The notes under the pieces were generated by a model, which was not told where the DNA came from, did not search any database, and saw nothing but the letters and a program-made list of their open reading frames with translations. From NCBI GenBank assembly GCA_944323585.1, contig CALUTA010000092.1:1-6303 (forward strand): a stretch of 6,303 bases of DNA, written 5' to 3'. Of this stretch, positions 1-5,915 are shown one piece after another (within the stretch, counting starts at the first letter, position 1; every line of letters starts with the position of its first letter). This DNA is from Candidatus Gastranaerophilales bacterium. Its GTDB lineage: Bacteria; Cyanobacteriota; Vampirovibrionia; Gastranaerophilales; Gastranaerophilaceae. The translations under genes and the position numbers were made by a program.

Positions 1-312
1 TCAATTGATCTTGACAGCCTTATTTCACAGGGAATTGAAATCAATGTAATGCCTCCTATGTATTTCTATTCTGAAATCTCAGGCCTGAAAGTAAAACTGC
101 TGGAAGATGCAACAATTGATGCCAAAGAAAGAGCTGCTGCTATGCTTAAGGCAACACACAACAAAGTCGGAAAAATTCAATCTGTCAGAATGGGAGTTTT
201 CCAGATTACACCTGTAGACTCAACAAATGTTTCAGACTACGGCATCAATGATACTACAACTGTTGACAAAAAAGTTACTTCCGTTGCAAATGTTGTATTT
301 AGAGTAAAATAA
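1..312 (+). CDS. SIMPL-domain (DUF541, YggE-like) protein, 3' part only
   Basis: The reading frame is open from the first base, so the 5' end lies outside the window; the internal ATG at 49 is not taken as the start. The 103 visible residues match the C-terminal half of the SIMPL family (Pfam DUF541; YggE of E. coli, BP26 of Brucella). They contain a 'LISQGIE' helix end, a short aromatic strand 'MYFYSEISGL', a helix 'DATIDAKERAAAMLKA', then 'GKIQSVRMGVFQITP' and 'SDYGINDT', followed by a final beta strand ending in 'VVFRVK'. The last two motifs are highly typical of the family. Members are usually periplasmic or membrane-anchored and form ring-shaped oligomers; in E. coli yggE is linked to oxidative-stress tolerance, but the molecular role is unsettled. 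The stop TAA at 310-312 is followed at once by the ribosome binding site of the next gene, so the two are probably co-transcribed. The family call is confident; the function is not. Confidence 0.88.
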   Translation, partial: SIDLDSLISQGIEINVMPPMYFYSEISGLKVKLLEDATIDAKERAAAMLKATHNKVGKIQSVRMGVFQITPVDSTNVSDYGINDTTTVDKKVTSVANVVFRVK

Positions 313-324
313 GGAGATTGAAGT

Positions 325-660
325 ATGAAAAAGATTAACGTTGCTTTAATTTTAACAACATTAATTCTTGGAAATTCTGTGATGGCAAATTCTGCAATTG
401 ATACTGATTCAATGTTGAATTTGATAAGCTTCAGCTCAAATCAGACTCACGAATTCAGAATGATTGATGATTTAAAATTCAGGTATGAGGAATATAACGA
501 TTATAAAGATGTTGAGGAAAATAAAGCAAAACAGGCTCAAGAAGAATTCAAGCTGACAGAGCCGGCAATGCAGAAAATTTACAACAGCCGTCCGCAGCCT
601 TCACAAAACGTTCAATTTGTAGAACAGGACGGACAAATTAAAATTCAAAGCATTCAGTAA
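325..660 (+). CDS. small secreted protein of unknown function
   Basis: A 111-residue protein that I do not recognise. The N-terminus is a clear Sec signal peptide: KK at residues 2-3, a hydrophobic core over about residues 6-16, and a V-M-A cleavage motif at 19-21, leaving a mature chain of about 90 residues that should lie in the periplasm or be secreted. The mature part is hydrophilic and charged, has no cysteine and no further membrane segment. Its middle (about residues 52-76) is rich in E, K, Q, D and Y and probably helical; the tail, after an 'RPQPSQ' linker, could form a short beta strand pair. The ATG is well supported: GGAG at 313-316 directly follows the upstream stop codon and sits 8 bases before the start. 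It appears to be the last gene of the transcript that carries the SIMPL-domain gene and is followed by a good terminator. A functional link with the SIMPL protein is only inferred from this arrangement. Confidence 0.8.
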   Translation: MKKINVALILTTLILGNSVMANSAIDTDSMLNLISFSSNQTHEFRMIDDLKFRYEEYNDYKDVEENKAKQAQEEFKLTEPAMQKIYNSRPQPSQNVQFVEQDGQIKIQSIQ

Positions 661-686
661 TAAATTAAAAAATAAATCACTTAACC

Positions 687-716
687 AAAAGCCTGCATTA
701 ATAATGCCGGCTTTTT
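687..716 (+). terminator. hairpin terminator, probably bidirectional, between convergent genes
   Basis: AAAAGCC (687-693) pairs with GGCTTTT (709-715) and GCATT (695-699) with AATGC (703-707), around a T/C mismatch and an AAT loop. A run of five Ts (712-716) follows on the plus strand, as expected for an intrinsic terminator ending the SIMPL/secreted-protein unit. Read on the minus strand the same stem ends in TTTTGG, so it may also stop the convergent membrane-protein gene, whose stop codon (717-715) overlaps the stem base. Confidence 0.8.
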
Positions 717-1425
717 AGTTGCTTTGGCCTGCTCTGTAGCCGCACCAGACAAAGATAAACGGCAAAATCTTTTCCAACTTCGACACTACAGGAATTTTGG
801 CAACCGCAAATGCTCCGACGGCATCATCAATATTAGCGACTGAATCAAGAAGCGTAAGTTTTCTGTCCGGAACCTTGTCGTGAGGATCGTTAATCTTGTT
901 TGACAAAACAGCCGCCCCCTTCATGCCGGCAAGAAGTGCCGCAAAAATCGCTCCGATTCTTACAGGCAAATTAGATTTAAACCTTGTTTTATCAATAAGT
1001 TTTGTCACAGGATGCACAACAAGCAAAGGAACTGTCGCATTCATAAACTGAAAAACGCCTTCATCCATTTTTTCTTTTTTCTTTTTTGAGCCTATCATTC
1101 CGCCCAAAGCTCCGCCGATAATACCAAGTCCGCTTATGGCAATCATTTCCGGTATTCCGTATTTAAGTTTGAAAAGATTCATAGGTTTTGAAAGAGGGAG
1201 TTTTTGTTTTTTTGCTATCAGAGAGGTTGACAAACCAACGCCAGCTAATGCACCTAAAAGAGATTTAACCTTTGTATGTGTTTCGACAGCTTCAGTCGTA
1301 TGGTTACGGTAGTTTCTCTTTACCGGAGCATAGGTATAATTAGCCTTTCTGGCATTCGCAACACTCTTGAATGAACTAAAAGGTCTTTTTTTCGGGGTAT
1401 TACTTGTATTGACCTGAGTTGTCAT
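715..1425 (-). CDS. glycine-rich multi-pass membrane protein of unknown function
   Basis: A 236-residue protein that I do not recognise. The first 50 or so residues are polar and basic with no signal peptide, so this tail is probably cytoplasmic. Hydrophobic segments follow at about 54-71, 93-112, 127-143, 155-175 and 200-229; the last two or three are moderate, so the helix count is uncertain (three to five). The second segment is a glycine zipper, with glycines at 99, 101, 104, 105, 108, 109 and 112, followed by a lysine-rich stop (SKKKKEK). Such segments pack tightly and are seen in many small membrane proteins, so they do not point to one function. The ATG start is supported by GGAAGG (1439-1434, minus strand) 8 bases upstream. 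It stands alone on its strand, 85 bases downstream of the efflux operon end, convergent with the secreted-protein gene. It has its own possible -10 element and an upstream direct repeat, so it may be separately controlled. Confidence 0.75.
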   Translation of the reverse strand: MTTQVNTSNTPKKRPFSSFKSVANARKANYTYAPVKRNYRNHTTEAVETHTKVKSLLGALAGVGLSTSLIAKKQKLPLSKPMNLFKLKYGIPEMIAISGLGIIGGALGGMIGSKKKKEKMDEGVFQFMNATVPLLVVHPVTKLIDKTRFKSNLPVRIGAIFAALLAGMKGAAVLSNKINDPHDKVPDRKLTLLDSVANIDDAVGAFAVAKIPVVSKLEKILPFIFVWCGYRAGQSN

Positions 1426-1445
1426 TATCCCTACCTTCCACTACA

Positions 1446-1451
1446 ATTATA
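1446..1451 (-). promoter_or_regulatory. possible -10 element for the glycine-rich membrane protein gene
   Basis: On the minus strand a perfect TATAAT lies 20 bases before the ATG at 1425. Transcription would start near 1439, right at the GGAAGG ribosome binding site, giving a very short leader of about 14 bases. No good -35 hexamer is found at the normal spacing (GGCAAT or AATAAT only), so an activator might be needed, or the match is chance in AT-rich DNA. Confidence 0.35.
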
Positions 1452-1484
1452 ATAGAAAAAAAATAAAAATTATTGCCTGTTTCG

Positions 1485-1502
1485 ATTACATTTCGTTACA
1501 AT
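1485..1502 (+). promoter_or_regulatory. direct repeat resembling an HLR1 (RpaB) site
   Basis: Two octamers, ATTACATT (1485-1492) and GTTACAAT (1495-1502), are separated by TC, so they repeat every 10 bp. The flanking bases extend the repeat: TTTCGATTACA (1480-1490) is followed directly by TTTCGTTACA (1491-1500). The cyanobacterial HLR1 site bound by the response regulator RpaB is (G/T)TTACA(T/A)(T/A), two free bases, then the same octamer again. This sequence meets every constrained position except the first base, where it has A. It lies about 60-77 bases upstream of the membrane-protein start, a plausible activator position relative to the candidate -10. The match is seen; the binding of an RpaB-type regulator is inference. 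Confidence 0.4.
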
Positions 1503-1510
1503 TTGAAATG

Positions 1511-3058
1511 TTAGGCTGATTTTTTCTTCTTGCTTTTATTTTTCAATATTAAAATCAGCGGAATTACAAGTATGCACATTATAGCAAGAACGTGAAATGC
1601 ATCGTAAAAAGAGCACAGTCTTGCCTGAACAAGCATCTGATTATAAAGACTTCCTGCGGCTTTTCTGGCTGCCGTGAAATGATTAAACAATCCGGAATAC
1701 TTTGCCTGAGCCGCAACCAGTCTATAGTGAAACATCGGGTTTTCACCGGAAAGATTCTGCACAAGATATGTCTGGTGAACCTGCGAAACCCTCGCTATAA
1801 AAGTTGCAGAAACAGAAGTTGCAACCGCTGTAATGATGTTTTTGAACATAGCATGAAGCGCCGCCGCATCATCATTTCTTTTTGGATCAAGAGTTTGAAA
1901 AGACAATGCCGTCAAAGGAATAAATGCTGTAGGAACTCCAACGCACAAAAGCAGGTTCGGAATTATAACACTCTCCATTGATGAGGTTAAATTCATACTG
2001 CTGAGCCAGAATACTGACACTCCCATAATCAAAAAACCGATAATCGCAAGCAGTCTTGCTTCCACAAATCTTGAAATTTCACCGACCAGAAGCAGGCATA
2101 CAAAACAAACAATAGCTCTCGGGAACATTGTCAACCCGGACATCGAAGGGCTGTACCCGAGCAAACTCTGTACAAACATCGGCACCAGAAGCAAAGTGGA
2201 ATACAACATTATATTTATAAATGAACATATCAAGGTTCCGATCATAAAGTTTTTATCCTTAAAAACTCTTATATCAATAATCGGATACTTATATTCCAAT
2301 TCCCAAACATAAAATACAACAAATGAAAATATACAAATCCCTGTCAGCCAGCAAATCCATGTTGTATCAAACCAGTTATACTGCTGGCCTTTGTCTAAGA
2401 TTACCTGCATACATCCCATTGCAACAACAACAGCCGTAAAACCGACTATATCGAATTTCTTTTTATATTTTTGCTTTGGCGGACGGTCGCTTTTAACAAA
2501 CAATTTGATTAATATAAACGACAGCATACAAAGCGGAATATTTATGATAAACACCCACTGCCAGCTGTAATTATCCGTCAAATACCCCCCGAGAAACGGC
2601 CCCGCCAGCGGAGAAAACATAGCAGCCACCCCGAAAAGCCCCATTGCAACACCTCTTTGTTCTACCGGAAAAACCTCCAGCAGAACAGCCTGACAAAGAG
2701 GCAGAATACATCCGCTTCCTATCCCCTGCACAATACGGGCAAGAATAAGCATCTGTAAATTCGGCGCAAGAATACACATGACGGCTCCCAGACAAAATCC
2801 CCAGATACTATAATAAAATAAAAGTTTTTTCCCTATCAGCCTTACAAGGTATCCTGTAATCGGAAGCATTATACCGCCTGAAATAATGTAAGATGTGATA
2901 ACGGTATTTGCCTCATACTGTGTTGCACCGTAATATCCTGCAATATTCGGCTGGCATACGTTTGTCGCTGATGACGCCGCAAGCGACATAAACGACGGCA
3001 GCAAAACAGCAATAGCTACTATATAGGGGTTAATTTGTTTTTCTTTAACTTCTTCCAT
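1511..3058 (-). CDS. emrB: EmrB/QacA-type (DHA2) MFS drug:proton antiporter
   Basis: An inner-membrane permease of 515 residues, normal for the 14-helix DHA2 family, which uses proton influx to drive export of hydrophobic drugs through an EmrA adaptor and a TolC channel. Visible motifs include a motif A-like 'GYLVRLIGKKLL' (residues 69-80), 'RIVQGIGSG' (108-116, motif B) and the antiporter motif C 'GPFLGGYL' (153-160) followed by 'WQWVFIINIP'. A basic linker comes near 192-207. The long periplasmic loop before the last helix ('ENPMFHYRLVAAQAKYSGLFN') is characteristic of EmrB-like pumps working with an adaptor. The C-terminus is lysine-rich and cytoplasmic. One oddity is helix 1, where the usual 'LDxTIxNVxxP' reads 'AASSATNVCQP', so the family aspartate is lost. 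The start is the ATG at 3058. The frame is open to a TTG at 3067, but the purine-rich AAGAAG would touch that TTG with no spacing, whereas it lies about 10 bases before the ATG. The gene lies 57 bases downstream of the adaptor gene. Confidence 0.93.
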   Translation of the reverse strand: MEEVKEKQINPYIVAIAVLLPSFMSLAASSATNVCQPNIAGYYGATQYEANTVITSYIISGGIMLPITGYLVRLIGKKLLFYYSIWGFCLGAVMCILAPNLQMLILARIVQGIGSGCILPLCQAVLLEVFPVEQRGVAMGLFGVAAMFSPLAGPFLGGYLTDNYSWQWVFIINIPLCMLSFILIKLFVKSDRPPKQKYKKKFDIVGFTAVVVAMGCMQVILDKGQQYNWFDTTWICWLTGICIFSFVVFYVWELEYKYPIIDIRVFKDKNFMIGTLICSFINIMLYSTLLLVPMFVQSLLGYSPSMSGLTMFPRAIVCFVCLLLVGEISRFVEARLLAIIGFLIMGVSVFWLSSMNLTSSMESVIIPNLLLCVGVPTAFIPLTALSFQTLDPKRNDDAAALHAMFKNIITAVATSVSATFIARVSQVHQTYLVQNLSGENPMFHYRLVAAQAKYSGLFNHFTAARKAAGSLYNQMLVQARLCSFYDAFHVLAIMCILVIPLILILKNKSKKKKSA

Positions 3059-3068
3059 AATATACAAT

Positions 3069-3075
3069 CTTCTTT
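3069..3075 (-). promoter_or_regulatory. weak ribosome binding site of the emrB-like gene
   Basis: On the minus strand AAAGAAG lies 10 bases before the ATG at 3058. It has no GG core and is clearly weaker than the sites of the other genes here. It decides against the upstream TTG (3067-3065), which it almost touches. The GTAAAG just upstream and overlapping it (3077-3072) repeats a stem sequence of the neighbouring hairpin. Confidence 0.45.
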
Positions 3076-3080
3076 ACTAA

Positions 3081-3108
3081 AAAGGCTTTACATATAAGTA
3101 AAGCCTTT
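3081..3108 (-). terminator. terminator-like hairpin between emrA-like and emrB-like genes
   Basis: A perfect 11-bp inverted repeat, AAAGGCTTTAC (3081-3091) and GTAAAGCCTTT (3098-3108), with a 6-base loop. Read on the minus strand, the direction of both flanking genes, the stem ends in five Ts (3083-3079), the layout of an intrinsic terminator. It starts 8 bases after the adaptor stop codon and ends just before the pump's ribosome binding site. Since both genes must be expressed for a working pump, it more likely gives partial termination or protects the upstream message's 3' end than a full stop. On the plus strand no T run follows. Confidence 0.65.
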
Positions 3109-3115
3109 AATATAA

Positions 3116-4246
3116 TTATTTAACTTTTACTCTCGGTACAACAGACATACCCGGAACTATATTATATCCTTCCAAATCTTCGTCAAAAAGGATTTTGACC
3201 GGAACTCTCTGAACGATTTTAACATAACTTCCGACAGCATTTTCCGGCGGGAAAAGTGACGATTTTGCGCCGGTTGATCTTTGGATACTGTCAACGTGTC
3301 CTTTGAATTTTTTATGCGGGTAAGTATCAACCTTAATCCATACAGGCTGGTCTTTTTTCATATTTGTAAGCTGGATTTCCTTAAAGTTTGCAACAACCCA
3401 GACTCTCTGAGGAACAAGCGAAAACATAGGCTGTGCAATTTGCAGATAGTTACCTTTTTCAACTGTTCTTGCTGAAATCATACCGTCCTCAGGAGCATAA
3501 ATTTTGGTATAAGAAAGATTGATTTTAGCCTGATTTACTTCAGCCTCAAGTCTTTGAATCTCGGCTTCCTGAGATTTAACCTGTGCTTTATTAGCTTCCA
3601 ACGCTGCTTTTACGGCTTTGTTATTTTCATCCGCAGCCTGTTTGTTTGCCTGTGCGACAGTCAGCGCATTCAGGCTTTTGTCATAATCCTGCTTTGAAAC
3701 AATACCTTCTTTATACATTTCAGCATATCTGGTATAATCTTTTTCCGCAAAATCGAGTTTAGAAGCCGCTGAATTTAATTCTTGAACCGTAAAATCAACT
3801 CTTGAAGTATTTTCATCAACCTGTCGTTCAATTACGCCTAATTTTGCTTTGGCTTCCGAGAGTTTCGCCTCTGCCTGATCAAGCTTTACCTGATAATCAG
3901 TCGGGTCAATTTCAACAAGGAGTTCACCCTGTTTTACTTCCTGATTGTCGTCAACATACAGATTAATAACCTGTCCTGCAACTTTCGGTGCAACCTGAAT
4001 TATGTGCCCTTCGACAAACGCATCATCCGTTGACTGATAAAACGTTGATTCTACCGCCATAAATATTCCTATAAAAACAAGAATTACAGCACAAATTGCC
4101 GGAATTATAACTCTTTTTTTCTTGTATTCTGGTCTTCTTTTTTTCAAGCGTTGCTTAGCTTCTTTTTCCAGTTCATTTTTGTCAATGTGTTTTATATCAT
4201 TGTCGTCGTCATTTTCAAAAGGCCGGTTAGTGTTTTCTTCATCCAT
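3116..4246 (-). CDS. emrA: EmrA/HlyD-family periplasmic adaptor (membrane fusion protein)
   Basis: A 376-residue adaptor that joins the MFS pump to the outer-membrane channel. Order of parts: an acidic then basic cytoplasmic tail of about 45 residues; one membrane anchor at about 46-64; the first half of the lipoyl/barrel-sandwich domain ('TDDAFVEGHIIQVAPKVAGQV', start at 73); a long alpha-helical coiled-coil hairpin at about 118-245, rich in A, K, E and Q; the second lipoyl half with 'YAPEDGMISARTVEKGNYL' (from 250); and a beta-barrel with 'VVANFKEIQLTNM' and 'PPENAVGSYVKIVQRVPVKI'. The last two motifs are strongly diagnostic of EmrA-type adaptors paired with DHA2 pumps rather than of RND adaptors. 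The length is close to E. coli EmrA. The ATG is supported by AGAGG 6 bases upstream. It is the first gene of the minus-strand pair and precedes the pump gene; the TolC-like gene runs divergently from it. The symbol reflects family type, not proven orthology. Confidence 0.93.
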   Translation of the reverse strand: MDEENTNRPFENDDDNDIKHIDKNELEKEAKQRLKKRRPEYKKKRVIIPAICAVILVFIGIFMAVESTFYQSTDDAFVEGHIIQVAPKVAGQVINLYVDDNQEVKQGELLVEIDPTDYQVKLDQAEAKLSEAKAKLGVIERQVDENTSRVDFTVQELNSAASKLDFAEKDYTRYAEMYKEGIVSKQDYDKSLNALTVAQANKQAADENNKAVKAALEANKAQVKSQEAEIQRLEAEVNQAKINLSYTKIYAPEDGMISARTVEKGNYLQIAQPMFSLVPQRVWVVANFKEIQLTNMKKDQPVWIKVDTYPHKKFKGHVDSIQRSTGAKSSLFPPENAVGSYVKIVQRVPVKILFDEDLEGYNIVPGMSVVPRVKVK

Positions 4247-4299
4247 AAAAAACCTCTCTAAAAATCTAAATCAAAATATTCACTTTTTCTATCTCTAAT

Positions 4300-4329
4300 T
4301 TCATAGTAACACAAAATTAAAAAACACAA
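4300..4329 (-). promoter_or_regulatory. candidate promoter of the emrA-emrB pair
   Basis: On the minus strand TTGTGT (4329-4324) and TATGAA (4305-4300) are separated by 18 bases, giving a predicted start near 4293 and a leader of about 47 bases before the adaptor ATG at 4246. The hexamers are moderate matches to the housekeeping consensus in AT-rich DNA where chance matches are common. Confidence 0.4.
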
Positions 4330-4380
4330 GTCCTGTTAAAATAATCCTTAAAAATCAAATTATCAGCCGTTTTCTATGAT

Positions 4381-4417
4381 TGTTAACTCCATGCTTTCAT
4401 AAGCTGTATCAGTAACA
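4381..4417. promoter_or_regulatory. imperfect palindrome in the divergent region, possible operator
   Basis: TGTTAACT (4381-4388) and AGTAACA (4411-4417) form outer arms, and GCTT (4393-4396) and AAGC (4401-4404) inner arms, both centred near 4399. It lies between the divergent adaptor and channel genes, where a shared repressor or activator could control both. The symmetry is broken between the arms and no regulator gene is in the window, so this is only a candidate. Confidence 0.2.
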
Positions 4418-4447
4418 TATTTAATCCCGTTTGCAAAAACTACCCAC

Positions 4448-4476
4448 TTGTCAAAAAAAAATTTTTTATGTTAAGT
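4448..4476 (+). promoter_or_regulatory. weak candidate promoter of the TolC-like gene
   Basis: TTGTCA (4448-4453) is a good -35 match; 17 bases on is TTAAGT (4471-4476), a poor -10. A run of nine As then six Ts (4453-4467) lies between them and would bend the DNA. A start near 4483 would place the ribosome binding site at the very 5' end. The true promoter may lie elsewhere in 4247-4480. Confidence 0.22.
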
Positions 4477-4483
4477 TAAAATT

Positions 4484-4490
4484 GGAAGGA
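4484..4490 (+). promoter_or_regulatory. ribosome binding site fixing the TolC-like start
   Basis: GGAAGGA ends 9 bases before the ATG at 4500. Just after this ATG comes a clean signal peptide, so the earlier TTG at 4431 in the same frame, with no ribosome binding site and a polar lead-in, is rejected as the start. Confidence 0.75.
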
Positions 4491-4499
4491 TATACGGAT

Positions 4500-5894
4500 A
4501 TGAAATTTTACAGAATAATATTAACCCTTGTTTTGTTGTGCAATTTTTCTCTTGCTTATGCCAAACCCCATACAGAAGACAAAACAGATTACCGACTGGA
4601 TTACGTTAACATCAACTGGTGGAAAACGTATAACGACGACAATCTGGTCAATCTTATGATGAGCGCATACAACAACAATCAGGATTTAAAAATTGCAACC
4701 ATCAAATCAAAACAGGCTGATCAGGCTGTAAAAGAAGCATTTGCAAACGAACTTCCGAATTTAAGATTTAACGGAAATTTAGGGCGAGAACTCACCTCCG
4801 CTGACACACGTTTTGGCGATGTTTTAATCCCTGATTATTCGCAGACAAGATTTCTGCTGCCGCTTACAATGACATACGAAATAGACATCTGGGGCGAAAA
4901 CAGAATTAAAACCAAAAGTATCGAAAAACAAAGAGATATAATTAAGCAGAATGAACGTGCTTCTTATATAAACATTACAAGCGAAATCGCCTCAAATTAT
5001 TTCAACCTTGTTAAACTCGACAAACTGATTAAAAATCAGGAACGACTGGTTGAAATCCAGAAAAAAATAGCCGAAATGGAAGAAAAGAAATACAAAAACG
5101 GACTTTGCTCCACTGTGGATGTGCTGATAGAAAAGCAGGCTCTGACTGTTTTTGAAGAAGAGCTTAACGACTACAAAAACAAACAAGACACTGTTTTAAA
5201 CCAGTTGATAGTGCTTCTGGGCGACAGGAATGCAAATGAAATATCAAGAAGTTCTTATGAAGTTTTAATGCTTCCAGTGATTCCTGACAGTATCTCTGCA
5301 AACGCAATCGAAAAAAGACCGGATCTTGTAAAAGCGGAAGATTACATCAAAAAAATCGGATATGACGTTAAAGCTGCAAGACGTGATTTTCTACCGAAAT
5401 TTGTACTGTATGGACAGGCAGGATTTAATTCTTACACAAATCTTTCACACCTTTTTGATTCGCATACATTCCTGTCAAACTTCGGTATATTGCCTTCAAT
5501 TGACCTTTTCACAGGCGGAGCAAAGATGGCGCACTTAAGGTTCAACAAACTTGAGTACGAAAAAGCTTCACAAATTTATGAAAAAATCCTTATGACTTCA
5601 ATTCAGGAGCTGAATGATTCTCTGAATACTGCAAAAACATCCAAAGGCAATTACGACAAAAGTCTTGACAGATTAAACCTTGAAAAAGAAAAATTCTCGC
5701 TAAGCGAAAAGAAATTGAATATCGGCGCAAAATCACAGCTTGATCACCTTAAAGAAGAAGAAAATCTTATCCTGAGCGAAAGAGCAGAAATTTCTAATAA
5801 AATAAACTATCTTATTTCAACGATTAACCTTTATAAAGCAGTAGGTGGAGCCGATTACAACAATCTTGAAAACCAAAAGGAAGAAAACCTTTAG
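4500..5894 (+). CDS. TolC/NodT-type outer-membrane efflux channel
   Basis: A 464-residue outer-membrane factor of the OEP family, forming a trimeric beta-barrel and periplasmic tunnel that docks on the adaptor. Residues 1-21 are a signal peptide with an A-Y-A cleavage site. Family marks are 'INWWKTYNDDNLVNLM' (38-53), 'LPNLRFNGN' (85-93), 'YEIDIWGENR' (126-135), 'NGLCSTVDVL' (200-209), 'KRPDLVKAEDYI' (272-283), 'ARRDFLPKFVLYGQ' (293-306), 'FTGGAK' (337-342) and 'LYKAVGGA' (444-451). These fall in two OEP repeats, each with long helices that build the tunnel. The sequence style is NodT-like, but most NodT relatives are lipoproteins; here Cys14 follows Leu-Leu, a poor lipobox, so ordinary signal cleavage is more likely. 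It is divergent from the emrA-emrB pair, and a dedicated channel for that pump is the simplest reading. Confidence 0.93.
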   Translation: MKFYRIILTLVLLCNFSLAYAKPHTEDKTDYRLDYVNINWWKTYNDDNLVNLMMSAYNNNQDLKIATIKSKQADQAVKEAFANELPNLRFNGNLGRELTSADTRFGDVLIPDYSQTRFLLPLTMTYEIDIWGENRIKTKSIEKQRDIIKQNERASYINITSEIASNYFNLVKLDKLIKNQERLVEIQKKIAEMEEKKYKNGLCSTVDVLIEKQALTVFEEELNDYKNKQDTVLNQLIVLLGDRNANEISRSSYEVLMLPVIPDSISANAIEKRPDLVKAEDYIKKIGYDVKAARRDFLPKFVLYGQAGFNSYTNLSHLFDSHTFLSNFGILPSIDLFTGGAKMAHLRFNKLEYEKASQIYEKILMTSIQELNDSLNTAKTSKGNYDKSLDRLNLEKEKFSLSEKKLNIGAKSQLDHLKEEENLILSERAEISNKINYLISTINLYKAVGGADYNNLENQKEENL

Positions 5895-5914
5895 ACAAAA
5901 TGTTTTTTGTTTTA
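5895..5914 (+). terminator. weak possible terminator after the TolC-like gene
   Basis: Directly after the TAG stop, ACAAAA (5895-5900) can pair with TTTTGT (5905-5910) across a TGTT loop, followed by TTTA. The stem is short and nearly all A-T, so it would be weak; the stronger GTCATTCTGAG hairpin that follows may end or protect the transcript instead. Confidence 0.3.
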
Positions 5915-5915
5915 C

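Noticed and set aside
1579..1764. 61-codon minus-strand open frame
   Set aside because: It overlaps the emrB-like gene in another frame of the same strand; no ribosome binding site or domain was seen.
1592..1981. 129-codon plus-strand open frame
   Set aside because: It lies entirely inside the well-supported emrB-like gene on the other strand, and its translation is rich in C, R, N and K with no family resemblance. It is an antisense shadow.
2571..2795. 74-codon minus-strand open frame rich in C, G and S
   Set aside because: It lies within the emrB-like gene in another frame; the composition is typical of a frame-shifted reading of membrane-protein codons.
3059..3067. TTG start for the emrB-like gene, adding three residues
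   Set aside because: The purine-rich ribosome binding site would touch the TTG, while it is reasonably spaced from the ATG at 3058.
3088..3095. TTTACATA as a second HLR1 half-site
   Set aside because: Only one half-site is present at the required spacing; the sequence is part of the intercistronic hairpin stem and loop.
3281..3475. 64-codon plus-strand open frame
   Set aside because: It is antisense to the adaptor gene, which has continuous family motifs there.
4431..4499. TTG start for the TolC-like gene, adding 23 residues
   Set aside because: It would bury the signal peptide behind a polar lead-in; GGAAGGA at 4484-4490 points to the ATG at 4500.
4992..5186. 64-codon minus-strand open frame rich in F and V
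   Set aside because: It is antisense to the helical part of the TolC-like gene; K and E codons read backwards give F and L runs.
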